Shown: piece by piece, positions 24,501 through 36,332 of the stretch
How the letters are laid out: each line of letters opens with the position of its first letter
How positions within the stretch are numbered: the stretch's first letter is position 1
NCBI GenBank assembly: GCA_026874595.1
Contig: CM049315.1
Span: 3,468,664 to 3,532,663 of the forward strand
DNA: 64,000 bases
DNA from: Sipunculus nudus
Lineage: Eukaryota; Annelida; Sipuncula; Golfingiida; Sipunculidae
Direction of reading: 5' to 3'
Program-made: the position numbers and the translations under genes
Notes under the pieces: generated by a model
The model's input: only the letters and a program-made list of their open reading frames with translations
Databases searched by the model: none
Told to the model about the DNA's origin: nothing

Positions 24501-27050
24501 TGATCCAGAGAGATAAATAACCTGTCTAGTAAGGCCACCTCAGTGGTTGATCCAGAGAGATAACTAACCTGTCTAATAAGGCCACCTCAGTGGTTGATCC
24601 AGAGAGATACCTAACCTGTCTAATAAGGCCACCTCAGTGGTTGATCCAGAGAGATAACTAACCTGTCTAATAAGGCCACCTCAGTGGTTGATCCAGAGAG
24701 ATAACTTACCTGTCTAATAAGGCCACCTCAGTGGTTGGTCCAGAGAGATAACTTACCTGTCTAATAAGGCCACTTCAGTGGTTGATCCAGAGAGATAACT
24801 AACCTGTCTAATAAGGCCAACTAAGTGGTTGATCCAGAGAGATAACTAACCTGTCTAGTAAGGCCAACTAAGTGGTTGATCCAGAGAGATAACTTACCTG
24901 TCTAATAAGGCCACCTCAGTGGTTGATCCAGAGTGATACCTAACCTGTCTAATAAGGCCACCTCAGTGGTTGATCCAGAGAGATAACTAACCTGTCTAAT
25001 AAGGCCAACTAAGTCGTTGATCCAGAGAGATAACTTACCTGTCTAGTAAGGCCACCTCAGTGGTTGATCCAGAGAGATAACTAACCTGTCTAATAAGGCC
25101 ACCTTAGTGGTTGATCCAGAGAGATAACTAACCTGTCTAGTAAGGCCACCTCAGTGGTTGATCCAGAGAGATAACTAACCTGTCTAGTAAGGCCACCTCA
25201 GTGGTTGATCCAGAGAGATACCTAACCTGTCTAGTAAGGCCACCTCAGTGGTTGATCCAGAGAGATAACTAACCTGTCTAATAAGGCCAACTAAGTGGTT
25301 GATCCAGAGAGATAACTTACCTGTCTAGTAAGGCCACCTCAGTGGTTGATCCAGAGAGATAATTTACCTGTCTAATAAGGCCACCTTAGTGGTTGATCCA
25401 GAGAGATAACTAACCTGTCTAATACGGCCACCTCAGTGGTTGATCCAGAGAGATAAATAACCTGTCTAGTAAGGCCACCTCAGTGGTTGATCCAGAGAGA
25501 TAAATAACCTGTCTAATAAGGGCAACTAAGTGGTTGATCCAGAGAGATAACTTACCTGTTTAGTAAGGCCACCTCAGTGGTTGATCCAGAGAGATAACTA
25601 ACCTGTCTAGTAAGGCCAACTAAGTGGTTGATCCAGAGAGATAACTTACCTGTCTAATAAGGCCACCTCAGTGGTTGATCCAGAGAGATAACTTACCTGT
25701 CTAATAAGGCCACCTCAGTGGTTGATCCAGAGAGATAACTAAACTGTCTAGTAAGGCCACCTCAGTGGTTGATCCAGAGAGATAAATAACCTGTCTAGTA
25801 AGGCCACCTCAGTGGTTGATCCAGAGAGATAACTAACCTGTCTAATAAGGCCACCTCAGTGGTTGATCCAGAGAGATAAATAACCTGTCTAGTAAGGGCA
25901 ACTAAGTGGTTGATCCAGAGAGATAACTTACCTGGTTAGTAAGGCCAACTAAGTGGTTGATCCAGAGAGATAACTAACCTGTCTAGTAAGGCCAACTAAG
26001 TGGTTGATCCATAGAGATAACTTACCTGTCTAATAAGGCCACCTCAGTGGTTGATCCAGAGAGATAACTTACCTGTCCAATAAGGCCACCTCAGTGGTTG
26101 ATCCAGAGAGATAACTAACCTGTCTAGTAAGGCCACCTCAGTGGTTGATCCAGAGAGATAACTAACCTGTCTAATAAGGCCACCTCAGTGGTTGATCCAG
26201 AGAGATAACTAACCTGTCTAGTAAGGCCACCTCAGTGGTTGATCCAGAGAGATAACTAACCTGTCTAATAAGGCCACCTCAGTGGTTGATCCAGAGAGAT
26301 AACTTACCTGTCTAATAAGGCCACCTCAGTGGTTGGTCCAGAGAGATAACTTACCTGTCTAATAAGGCCACTTCAGTGGTTGATCCAGAGAGATAACTAA
26401 CCTGTCTAATAAGGTCAACTAAGTGGTTGATCCAGAGAGATAACTAACCTGTCTAGTAAGGCCAACTAAGTGGTTGATCCAGAGAGATAACTTACCTGTC
26501 TAATAAGGCCACCTCAGTGGTTGATCCAGAGAGATAATTAACCTGTCTTATAAGGCCAACTAAGTGGTTGATCCAGAGAGATAACTTACCTGTCTAGTAA
26601 GGCCAACTAAGTGGTTGATCCAGAGAGATAACTTACCTGTCTAATAAGGCCGCCTCAGTGGTTGATCCAGAGAGATAACTTACCTGTCTAATAAGGCCAC
26701 CTTAGTGGTTGATCCAGAGAGATAACTTACCTGTCTAATATGGCCACCTCAGTGGTTGATCTAGAGAGATAACTAACCTGTCTAATAAGGCCACCTCAGT
26801 GGTTGATCCAGAGAGATAAGTAACCTGTCTAATAAGGCCACCTCAGTGGTTGATCCAGAGAGATAACTAACCTGTCTAATAAGGCCACCTCAGTGGTTGA
26901 TCCAGAGAGATAAGTAACCTGTCTAATAAGGCCAACTCAGTGGTTGATCCAGAGAGATAACTTACCTGTCTAATAAGGCCAACTAAGTGGTTGATCTAGA
27001 GAGATAACTAACCTGTCTAGTAAGGCCACCTTAGTGGTTGATCCAGAGAG
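18551..27050. repeat. Giant 47-bp minisatellite, 181 tandem units
   Basis: The unit begins ACCTGTCTAATAAGGCCACC, continues TCAGTGGTTGATCCAGAGAG and ends ATAACTA. The first unit starts at 18551 and the last at 27011, exactly 180 x 47 bp apart, so about 181 units carry no net insertion or deletion. Variation is confined to a few positions (TAATAAGG or TAGTAAGG; CCACCTCAG or CCAACTAAG; TAACTTACC, TAACTAACC or TACCTAACC). Rare variants recur at whole-unit spacing, showing higher-order blocks. A degenerate precursor (TCTAATAAGACCACC, about 18484) lies upstream. At 47 bp it is not a multiple of three and encodes no protein. Confidence 0.97.
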
Positions 27051-28590
27051 GGAGGCCAGGGGGTACTTTTAAGCCAGTGGAACCTTTTCTAAGGGGTTTA
27101 AACCAATTGTTTAAAACATTTTTTTTCAAATTTTCACCAGACCTGTGGATCTTTTCTAAGGATTTCTGTTTAGTCTTCCTATGTTGGGCCATCCCCTTTC
27201 CAAAATCCTGGTATCCTGCACCTGTGAACGGAGATGTCTCATTTCACAAGTTTCACTGTACTATAAAGAAGAATTAAAGTTTATCTTGCACATGTTAAAC
27301 ACATGGGGATTTAAAAAGCCACCTTTCCTAAAATATCCCTCTATAGAAAGTAGTAGTAAGAACTACTTGTAAAGTCTCATTTTATGATTGAAAGAAAAAA
27401 CTTTCATAACTAATAGGTATCTTCCATATTTCCTGTGAAATATACTAAGATAATTAATTTTTTTTTGTACAGACTGAATAAATCATGCCATGATAATAAT
27501 TGTTCACATAGTGAGGTGTCATCCAATTTGAATGTTAGCTGATGCAGGCAGGTGCTCAATTTTAAAACAGATGGTGAAAACAGGTTGCATTTAATGGTTT
27601 GCTCTGGAAGATCAAGCTAACAGCTTGTTTTCACTTGTCCACTCCTGGAAGTTCAGTTTTAATGTCTTTAATTTTATCTGTTCTAGATAATATGACTTTT
27701 TACATGTCTTTATTGAACAATTATACAAAGATGCGGCCATTTTAATTGATTATGAGTCATTGATGTAAATTATGAATCAGCAGAACACTGAGGGATACAC
27801 ACACTCTGCTCACAGCATGGAACAACCAGCTGACCTTAGAACTGACAAGCTTGATATCATGAGCCTTTATTCAGTAGCAGTTTTTGAAGAAAAAAACTTG
27901 ATCCACTTCCTTATAATCAAACTTCAGTGTTCATTGTCAGTGTAGAGTTCAAAGAATTTATTTATATTGGCAAAGAAGTATGTTATTAAAATAATAACAA
28001 ATAAGGAGGAGCATAGGTTACTATATCATCACCAGGCAGAAGTGTGTAGTATATCGGTTAGCAATGTAAACGTTTGAATGGACATTCTCATTTTTCAGCA
28101 TTTGATTTTTGTTAGGAAATACAGACCAATAGCACCTACCTTTTCAAGGTTTAATTTGGCAGCAGGAAATTTACAAGCCTGCTTGTAGATTTATATTTTG
28201 TATCAAGTGTGGAATAATTCAGTAAAGGGAGGAAATCTGAAGGTATAATCTGATTTATGGTTATTCAGTAGATAGAATTAAATGGAAACTTGTATGCCAA
28301 TGTCTTAAAATTTATTGATCAAAACAAGCTTAATGTCTTTGCTGTACGTATGAGGAAGGAGGTGGCCAGCCATGTGAAGTTGTATACAATCTTGAATTCC
28401 AGAGATATAGGAACATTTTTTGTGTTCCCAATTTGTGGTATCAAAGTATACAAATTTAAATGCATGATAGAATATTTTTCATACATTTTAATATTCTTAA
28501 AAGAGATCATATGAATCAGTGGCTTCAGGATATTGGATTGTTGGTTTATAGGATTAACTAACCTCCTGCTATGCCTTCTTCTTTTTGAAG
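27051..28590. other. Spacer between the 47-bp array and a candidate exon
   Basis: AT-rich sequence with no convincing frame. The array ends abruptly in GAGAGGGAGGCCAGG at 27045-27060. Short hydrophobic frames at 27038-27372 and 28290-28514 have no splice or start support. Confidence 0.4.
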
Positions 28591-28742
28591 TACAGACCTC
28601 AGCCAGGAAATGCAGTTTGGCTCTAAGTTGGAAGTTGCTCTTAAAGTTACTTTTTTAATCACCTGCTCTTATACAAACCACATATCACATCATCGTGGTT
28701 CCATTTCATTTTTTTCAAGTAACAGATTCATTGCCATTTCAG

Positions 28743-28864
28743 TCTGTTTTGGTGAAACCCACCAGGAAGTATTCTGACACATCTATTAAAAATATAGATG
28801 TGGTCGGACAATGGTCTTCAGAGGACCCCACGTTTCTGCAAGTGCTGGACCAGTTTACATATGG
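28743..28864 (+). CDS. Probable internal coding exon, protein unknown
   Basis: This is the clearest exon in the window. The acceptor TTCATTGCCATTTCAG leads into 122 nt open in phase 0, reading SVLVKPTRKYSDTSIKNIDV then VGQWSSEDPTFLQVLDQFTY plus two bases of a Gly codon. The donor is ATGG|GTGAAA, which is acceptable but not ideal. Charged, Ser/Thr and aromatic residues are balanced, as in a folded domain, and the opposite frame is hydrophobic, as expected of a shadow. A pyrimidine-rich acceptor at 28573-28590 followed by TDLSQEMQFGSKLEV may mark another, less certain, exon just upstream. I cannot name the family. Confidence 0.58.
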
Positions 28865-29035
28865 GTGAAAAATTAAGTAAAATTTGAAAAATATGACAAA
28901 CAGAAACAGGTTTTTGTCCATATGCATGAGGGAAAAAATCCTACTGAATCAAATGATATTAAAGAAGATGTCTGAAATAATGTGTGCAATAGAAAATCAC
29001 CAAATGTAATCTGTTTGCCATATTTGATTTTAAGC

Positions 29036-29929
29036 CAGTATGTAATTCAATAAGTCTGGAGCCCTCATAGGCACCAATGATCCCTGTGAAATCGGGAAAG
29101 CTGCAGTAAGTTGTTGTTGAGTTATCAACGAAAGAAAGTCAGCGATTGGGCTGTGGTGGCCATATTGGAATTCCAACAAGTGTGTAATTCTATAGGTCTG
29201 GAGCCCTCATAGATGTGAATCATTCTTGTGAATTTGGGAAAGCTGCAGGATGTTGTTGTTGAGTTATGGTGCACGAAAAAAAATCAGCGTTTGGGCTGTG
29301 GTGGCCATATTGGAATTCCGATAAGTCTGTAATTCGATAGGTCTGGAGTCCTCATAGATACCAATCAACCCTGTGAATTTGGGAAAGCTGCAGTATGTTG
29401 TTGAGTTATCAACGAAAGAAAATCAGAGATTGGGCTGTGGTGGCCATATTGGAATTCCAACAAGTCTGTAATTCTATAAGTCTTGAGCCCTCATAGGTGC
29501 GAATCATTCCTGTGAATTTGGGAAAGCTGCAGTATGTTGTTTTTGAGTTATTGCGCGCGAAAGAAAATCAGGGTTTGAGCTGTGGCAGCCATATTGGAAT
29601 TCCGACAAGTTTGTAATTCGATAAGTCTGGAGCCCTCATAGATACCAATCAACCCTGTGAATTTTGGAAAGCTGCAGTATGTTGTTGTTGAGTTATCAAC
29701 AAAAGAAAATCAGCCTTTGGGCTGTGGCGGCCATAATGGAATTCCGACAAGTCTGTAATTTGATAGGTCTGGAGCCCTCATAGGTGCGAATCATACCTGC
29801 GAATTTAGGAAAGCTGCAGTATGTTGTTGAGTTATCGCACGCAAAAGAAAATCAGCGTTTGGGCTGTGGCGACCATATTGGAATTCCTACAAGTCTGTAA
29901 TTCAATAGGTCTGGACACGGTGATCACTA
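29036..29929. repeat. 142-bp tandem repeat, six full units
   Basis: TGTAATTC(A/T/G)ATA(G/A)GTCTGGA or a close variant recurs at 29041, 29183, 29329, 29467, 29612, 29754 and 29896 (spacings 142, 146, 138, 145, 142, 142). Each unit includes GGGAAAGCTGCAGTATGTTG, GGGCTGTGG, GGCCATATTGGAATTCC. Units differ by scattered substitutions and a loss or gain of GTT. The block ends in the hairpin at 29930-29959. This may be the core of another HINE-like element whose left end is not recognisable. Confidence 0.85.
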
Positions 29930-29959
29930 TAGGGCACCCACTTGTCAAGTTGGGCCCTA
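29930..29959. other. Hairpin closing the 142-bp array
   Basis: TAGGGC (29930-29935) pairs with GCCCTA (29954-29959), and the arms continue inward through ACTTG and CAAGT with mismatches. Its position directly after the last tandem unit resembles the 3' hairpins of F1, F2, F3 and F5. Confidence 0.5.
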
Positions 29960-31130
29960 ATAATATATTTGCAAGGGTATATGAAGCAGGACTCTAGCCT
30001 CTGAAATATATAAGATAGTCTATTGAGATGACAGAGTACCTGGCATCATATGCCATGTCAAAAACTGTACTGAAAATATCAGTGAGGAAATGTACATGTT
30101 TTCACCTCCTCACTTACAAGTATTTTGTAAATTAAAATGAACCAAACCAGCTGTTTATTGTATACTATTTAGCAACACCCTGCATATATGAAACAAATCC
30201 TGTAATAACTGAGCCAGTTGATCAAACTCCCACCCTGTTATTTACCACATACAAGCAAGTCTTCTGTGTGATTGACAGGTAATTATGGCAAAGAGAAGGA
30301 AAAATATGGTGATCTTCTAAGGAACAGGATTAACACTAGTGTAGTTTGTACTACTGGTGTATACTTTTGTATTTATTAAATATTTTTACCAATTTTGTGA
30401 GAAGGTTATACAAACTGGTCACATACATTCACACAATATAAAAAAAAATCTTGATTTTTTATTACTTTTGAGGACTGGGTAAAAAATTTGGTGCGATTCA
30501 TGTGGAACCTTTTACAAGCATTGGTTGTTCACCTTGATGTGCTGGACATGCACCAGTGGAAATTGATTAAACTTATCCATTCTTCTGTTTGTATGGAGCA
30601 AACGGAGTAGGTAACGGCTTACAAAAAGTTGTGTAGGTTTTGTTGAATTGCCTACCAGGCTGCTCACCCCCAGTGACAGACACAGATGTATATATACATA
30701 AAGCCGAAATGATGTGTCATGCTATACACTGTGGAAATTGGGTAATCAAGAAGGGAAGAAAAAAGGGACTCAAAGGATTTAGTTTCCATTAGTTTATACA
30801 ATACAATTGGAGATTGGTTGGAAGTATAACAACCCCTGGCTGTAAGAATATCAATGAGACATGTTTCTGTAAGTGGCTGTAAGAGCTTGTGTTTAGGTCC
30901 AAAGCATTTCTGAGAAAATACCAGTTCTAAAAATTTGCTTTTACCATCCCAATGATGACATAAAAAAAAATGAAGGTTTTCTTTCCTTTATCTTTTCATC
31001 CTGTCTATGTGTAGCAGGGATGGCAAAAATTATTCTAAAAAAAAAATGATGTTATAGTTAATTGCTTATTTGTATATCATACAATAGTATATCCTGTTTA
31101 ATTGTTTAAAATGATGAAAACCTAAACCTT

Positions 31131-31665
31131 TTCATATGCCCTTCATATGATGGGAGTATTATGGTATACCCACCATCAGTTGGTATATCCGTCTGTCCAT
31201 TAACTTTTAGTGTCGCCACGATTACTTACCAGGGCTTTGATGGATTTTCACGAAACTCACCATAACTACTAACCAAGAGATTATCTCCCCCAATTTCAAT
31301 TATGGACAACACCCACACATGTTTAATAAGGTCACCGGTCACTAGGCTGCTTTGTGGTGATGCTGCTATAACTTACAAAGAATATGAAGGATTATAATTA
31401 AACTCATCAGAAATGTTAATCAATAAAATATCTCACCTAAGTTCGATTTCCAGCAAAATCAATGCATATCTAATGAGGAAAGAGGTGTACTTTTGAGGCA
31501 CCTTGGTGACTTACCAAAAATTGTATGGATTTTCATGAAACTCATTATACATATTGACAAATAAAGTTTCTCACCTGAATTATCTTCTCATCAAAATTCA
31601 CGCATATTTAATGAGGTCAGAGGTCACCAGATAATCTGGGCATTTTATGCAAGTTTGCGGTGCTG
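31131..31665 (+). mobile_element. F6 HINE-like element, decayed copy
   Basis: It starts after TTTT with CATATGCCCTTCATATGATG and GGAGTATTATG, an imperfect palindrome, then TATCCGTCTGTCC. Three diverged units follow, each with GATGGATTTTCACGAAACTC-like and TCTCACCTGAATT-like phrases ending in AATGAGGTCA. A related block lies at 50251-50745. No right end is recognisable. It contains a perfect DR1 at 31614-31626. Confidence 0.5.
31614..31626 (+). promoter_or_regulatory. Perfect DR1 motif in F6
   Basis: AGGTCAGAGGTCA holds two AGGTCA half-sites spaced by one base. The equivalent site in the second F6 copy (about 50549-50561) reads AGGTCAGAGATCA, one change from perfect. Function is inferred only from the motif. 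Confidence 0.35.
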
Positions 31666-32354
31666 CTGCATGTTATATGTTGTTTTAATTAAATTCTCTC
31701 TTTCTGTGAATATATGATATATGTATGTTTTGGTTAATTGTATGGTATAATCCATATAACTGGTAAGCTGTCAGCTATTTGTGGTAAAATTGTATTTATA
31801 AATAACAAACACAAACAGGTAATTATACAGTGTCTTTTCGAACAAGGTGCAAAAACTATAAATAAATCTGTTTAAACTAATGAATGGAAACAACTTTAAA
31901 ACAATCCAAAAACAGATCATCTGAAAAATCAGAAAACACACCAGCCATCAGATTGCTGTTTATAGTGGTGGCTACAGCCTTGAAGATTAACACCCCATCT
32001 ATTTGAATAGCTGGCTTAAATTAATATTAACAGCTGACAAATATTCAATTAAACAGGACCAACTGTATATGCTTCATAAGAGGAGGCCTATTTAAAAAGG
32101 GGTATGCCCAGTCTGGGATACTATGGCTTCTCTGATATAAGAAATTCTAGTTTTCAAAATGATGTTTCCACAGAACTTTGAACTGTGCTGGATGTAAAAA
32201 TTGTACCATTTAACATCTTTGTCTATATAGTGCAAGGTCTGCTACCTTTCATCTCATGACCTGCTACACCAGTGATTGGCAGATTCGTAATATCCTGTGG
32301 TTGCCTTTTTATTCGCGAGGGTTTTAATTTCATGATATTCATGAATGTAACATA

Positions 32355-33773
32355 GTCACCAACCAGTCACAGAGAGTGCCTGTATTAGAGAGGTAATCAA
32401 CCAGTCACAGAGACGTGCCTGTATTTGAAAGGTTACAAACCAGTAACAGAGGTGCCTGTATTAGAGAGGTAACCAACCAGTCACAGAGAGGTGTCTGTAT
32501 TAGAGAGGTAACCAACCAGTCACAGAGAGGTGCCTGTATTAGAGAGGTAACCAACCAGTCACAGAGAGGTGCCTGTATTAGAGAGGTAACCAACCAGTCA
32601 CAGAGAGGTGCCTGTATTAGAAGGATTACCAACCAGTCACAGAGAGGTGCCTGTATCAGAAAAGTTACCAACCAGTCACAGAGAGGTGCCTGTATAAGAG
32701 AGGTAACCAACCAGTCACAGAGAGGTGCCTGTATAAGAGAGGTAACCAACCAGTCACAGAGAGGTGCCTGTATTAGAAAGGTTACCAACCAGTCACAGAG
32801 AGGTGCCTGTATTAGAAAGGTTACCAACCAGTCACAGAGAGGTGTCTCTATTAGAAAGGTTACCAACCAGTAACAGAGAGGTGCCTGTATTAGAGAGGTA
32901 ACCAACCAGTCACAGAGAGGTGCCTGTATTAGAGAGGTAACCAACCAGTCACAGAGAGGTGCCTGTATTAGAAGGATTACCAACCAGTCACAGAGAGGTG
33001 CCTGTATCAGAAAAGTTACCAACCAGTCACAGAGAGGTGCCTGTATCAGAAAGGTAACCAACCAGTCACAGAGAGGTGCCTGTATTAGAAAGGTTACCAA
33101 CCAGTCACAGAGAGGTGCCTGTATTAGAAAGGATACCAACCGGTCACAGAGAGATGCCTGTATTAGAGAGGTAACCAACCAGTCACAGAGAGGTGCCTGT
33201 ATTAGAGAGGTAACCAACCAGTCACAGAGAGGTGCCTGTATTAGAGAGGTAACCAACCAGTCACAGAGAGATGCCTGTATTAGAGAGGTAACCAATCAGT
33301 CACAGAGAGGTGCCTGTATTAGAGAGGTAACCAATCAGTCACAGAGAGGTGCCTTTATTAGAGAGGTAACCAACCAGTCACAGAGAGGTGCCTGTATTAG
33401 AAGGATTACCAACCAGTCACACAGAAGTGCCTGTATTAGAGAGGTAACCAATCAGTCACAGAGAGGTGCCTGTATTAGCAGGATTACAAACCAGTCACAG
33501 AGAGGTGCCTGTATCAGAAAAGTTAACAACCAATCACAGCTAGAGAGGTGCCTGTATTGGAGAGGTCACCAACCAGTCACAGAGAGGTGCCTGTATTGGA
33601 AAGGTTACAAACGAGTCACAGCTAGGGAGGTGCCTGTACTATAAAGGATACCAACCAGTCACAGAGAGGTGCCTGTATTGGAGAGGTCACCAACCAGTCA
33701 CAGCTAGGGAGGTGCCTGTACTATAAAGGATACCAACCAGTCACAGAGAGGTGCCTGTATTAGAAAGGTTAAC
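32355..33773. repeat. 39-bp minisatellite, about 36 units
   Basis: The unit begins ACCAACCAGTCACAGAGAGG and continues TGCCTGTATTAGAGAGGTA. Later units (from about 33530) carry a short CTAG-containing insertion (CACAGCTAGAGAGG, CACAGCTAGGGAGG). Because 39 is 13 codons, both strands give long false frames (32405-33295 minus; 32415-32873 plus) that repeat a 13-residue phrase such as TSLIQAPLCDWLV. Those frames follow the repeat and lack any other coding sign. The CCTGTATTAGA core resembles ACCTGTCTAATA of the 47-bp array. Confidence 0.93.
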
Positions 33774-34902
33774 ATCCTCTTATTTTACAGGACCAACCAT
33801 TGTTCATAGTAGGCAGGCATTTCAAAAAGAGAGGTACCAAAATTTGAAGGTTTGATTGTATGTACAACCTTTTGATTACACATTAATTAATAATCAATTA
33901 TACATGTGAATTTATATAATCCTTCCACATCCTTTGCATCATTATTATGAGGAATGTTCAAGGAAAAAATGTTTGTCACAAAAAATTTGATCTCAACTCT
34001 AAAACCTAATTAATGCTATATTTTAGAAATGTTCACTCCAGCTATTTGTACTTTAGTACTCAGAAGCAGATGAATATGAAACCATGAATATTTGAACATA
34101 CACAGATGTTTATAGGATCTGGGTGCCATAAATTATCTCAAAATGAAACACAACATAATAGCACATCACTCATCTGTTTCATACATGGTGATATTTTACA
34201 AAGACAATTTTTGAAAGCAAAATATAAAAACGAAAAATAACCAAGACGCTACCACATGTATTTTAGTTTAACTGTGGACAGTAAAAAATAATTTTAAAGT
34301 ATAATGGTTCTAAATAAAATATAAAAATAGAATATTGATGCAAAATTTTCCTATAGCAAATGGGACCCAGCTTTTGTATGGTTCTCTATATCTCTAGCTT
34401 CCTCAACTCTGATTCCCCAGTTTATCTGCCGGAAGGGCTGAGGTAGGGATATAGCCATTGTCTTAAGACCAATTCCTCAACAATATCCCTAACCAATTGG
34501 TATGGATCCAGTGACCCTTAATGACAGCGATTGTATATAGTGAGCTATGGCTGATAAACGAGGTCATGAATACTAAACATTACCTGTACAAGGTGATGGT
34601 GGTGGGAACACTAACACATTGAGTTAATTATTTTATTGCCATATTAAACAAGGTGACAAAAAATGTTATGACTGGATGAGGGTGCCATCATACTGCCGGG
34701 AAGACAATTCAGTTTCTCTATATTCCAGGAATTGACATGAACAGTTAACTACTTTCCCAGGGAAAGTAAAAGTTACAGATATCTGTGGTAGAGCAGCCAA
34801 AAGTCACCTTATACCTGCCTAACTGAGCAAGTGGGTCTGATATAAACCTTCACCCAAAAGCCTGAATCTTTACTTATTATTTTGTTTTATTTTGCCGTTA
34901 TT
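33774..34902. other. Spacer without firm genes
   Basis: AT-rich. One weak exon-like island at about 34760-34820 (after ACTACTTTCCCAG, reading KVKVTDICGRAAKSHLIPA then TAA) is noted but not called. Nothing else stands out. Confidence 0.35.
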
Positions 34903-36332
34903 GTATCTGCCAAAACAAAGTTTTGCAGATACTATGTTTTTGACCAGGTTCCGCAGCTGCCGCTGCGTTCATTTCCGGAGTACTCCTCTGAGACTACTGG
35001 ACAGATTTTTCCGAAACTTACACCAATTATCGGGTCACATGTGAACTGGTGCCTAACCAATTTGCATTGACCTCTGACCCTTCCTCTCTGCCCAGAGTCC
35101 ATTTGTGTGTCTGTTTCCATACATAAAGCCACATATCTCGGGAACCATTTGACCGATCAGGAAAAAAATGTTGTACAAATTTAGCCCTTGGATAGCTTTA
35201 TAACATACACAAAAAATGACGGCGACACCTGCAACCATGTTTGCACAGTGTCTATCTGTTCATCTGCCTTAGGTTAAAATCACTCATATTTCTGCAGTGG
35301 TTTGACTAATTCACCTGAAATTGGACATCCTGGATAGCTTTCTTGATTTTATGACAGGTGGCGCCACCTACATTCACGTTCACATTGCAGACATCCAAGC
35401 TCACATCTCAAGAACCGTTTAACTGATTGGGCCTAAATTGTGCATGTGTATAGATCTCACATAGCTCTTTATCATACACAAAACTGGTGGCACCACCTGT
35501 AACTATTTTTGCACAGCCTCTTTCTGTTTGTCTGCCATGGGATAATATCACTCATTTCTCAGCAGTGGTTTGACATATCTGCCTAAAATGTTGCAGTTTT
35601 ATACATCCTGGACAGCTTTCTTGATTTTATGACAGGTGGCGCCACCTACATACTAGTTAACGCTGCAGACATCCAAGCTCATATCTCTGGAACCGTTTGA
35701 CCGATTGGGCCAAAATTTTGCATGTGTATAGATCTCACATAGCTCTTTATCATACAAAACTGGAGGGGCCATCTGCAACCATTTTTGCATAGTGTCTGTC
35801 TGTTTGTCTGCCATGGGCTTAAATCACTCATATCTCTGTAGTGGTTTCACTTATCTGCCTAAAAATTTTATGTGTTTATACATCTTGGATAGCCTTCTCG
35901 ATTTTTTTGGCAGGTGGCGCAACCTTCATTTATGTTAACGCTTCAGACATTTAGGCTTATATCTCAGGACTCGTTGGACATGTGTATAGATCTCACATAG
36001 CACTTAATCATACACAAAATTGGTGGCCCCACTTGCCACCATTTTTGCACAAGTCCTTCTGTTTGTCTGCTGTGGGATAAAATCACTCATATACATGTAG
36101 TGGTTTGACTTTTCTGCCTAAAATTTTGCATATGTATACAACTTGTACAGCTTTTTGGATTTGTGGTAGGTGGCACAACCTACATACACATTTATGCTGC
36201 AGACATCCATGCTAATATGCAACACACCTCACTCTATTTCCCCTTGCCAATCAATCCATGCCTCACTTCACCTGTTCAACTCTGATTTTGGCAGATACAC
36301 ATAGTCCCTTGTCGACTACACGTATTCTAGTT
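34903..36332 (+). mobile_element. F3 HINE-like element, full-length copy
   Basis: It starts after TT with the palindrome at 34903-34932 (GTATCTGCCAAAAC paired with GTTTTGCAGATAC around a CAAA core). Several tandem units of about 278 bp follow, containing AACCGTTTGACCGATTGGGC, TTTTGCACAG, TCTGTTTGTCTGCC and GGTGGCGCCACC (perfect at 35357 and 35635, 278 bp apart). The right end has TTGGCAGATAC (36288-36298), the exact reverse complement of the first 11 bases, then a TAGTC..GACTA hairpin and CGTATTCTAGTT. It has no coding capacity. Other copies are at 40425-41076, 42532-43430 and 62940-64000. Confidence 0.75.

Noticed and set aside
18551-27050. CRISPR array
   Set aside because: Units are contiguous with no unique spacers and the context is eukaryotic.
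32405-33295. 296-codon minus-strand frame and a 152-codon plus-strand frame at 32415-32873
   Set aside because: Both are products of the 39-bp tandem unit (13 codons). They repeat one phrase with no other coding sign and both strands are open for the same reason.
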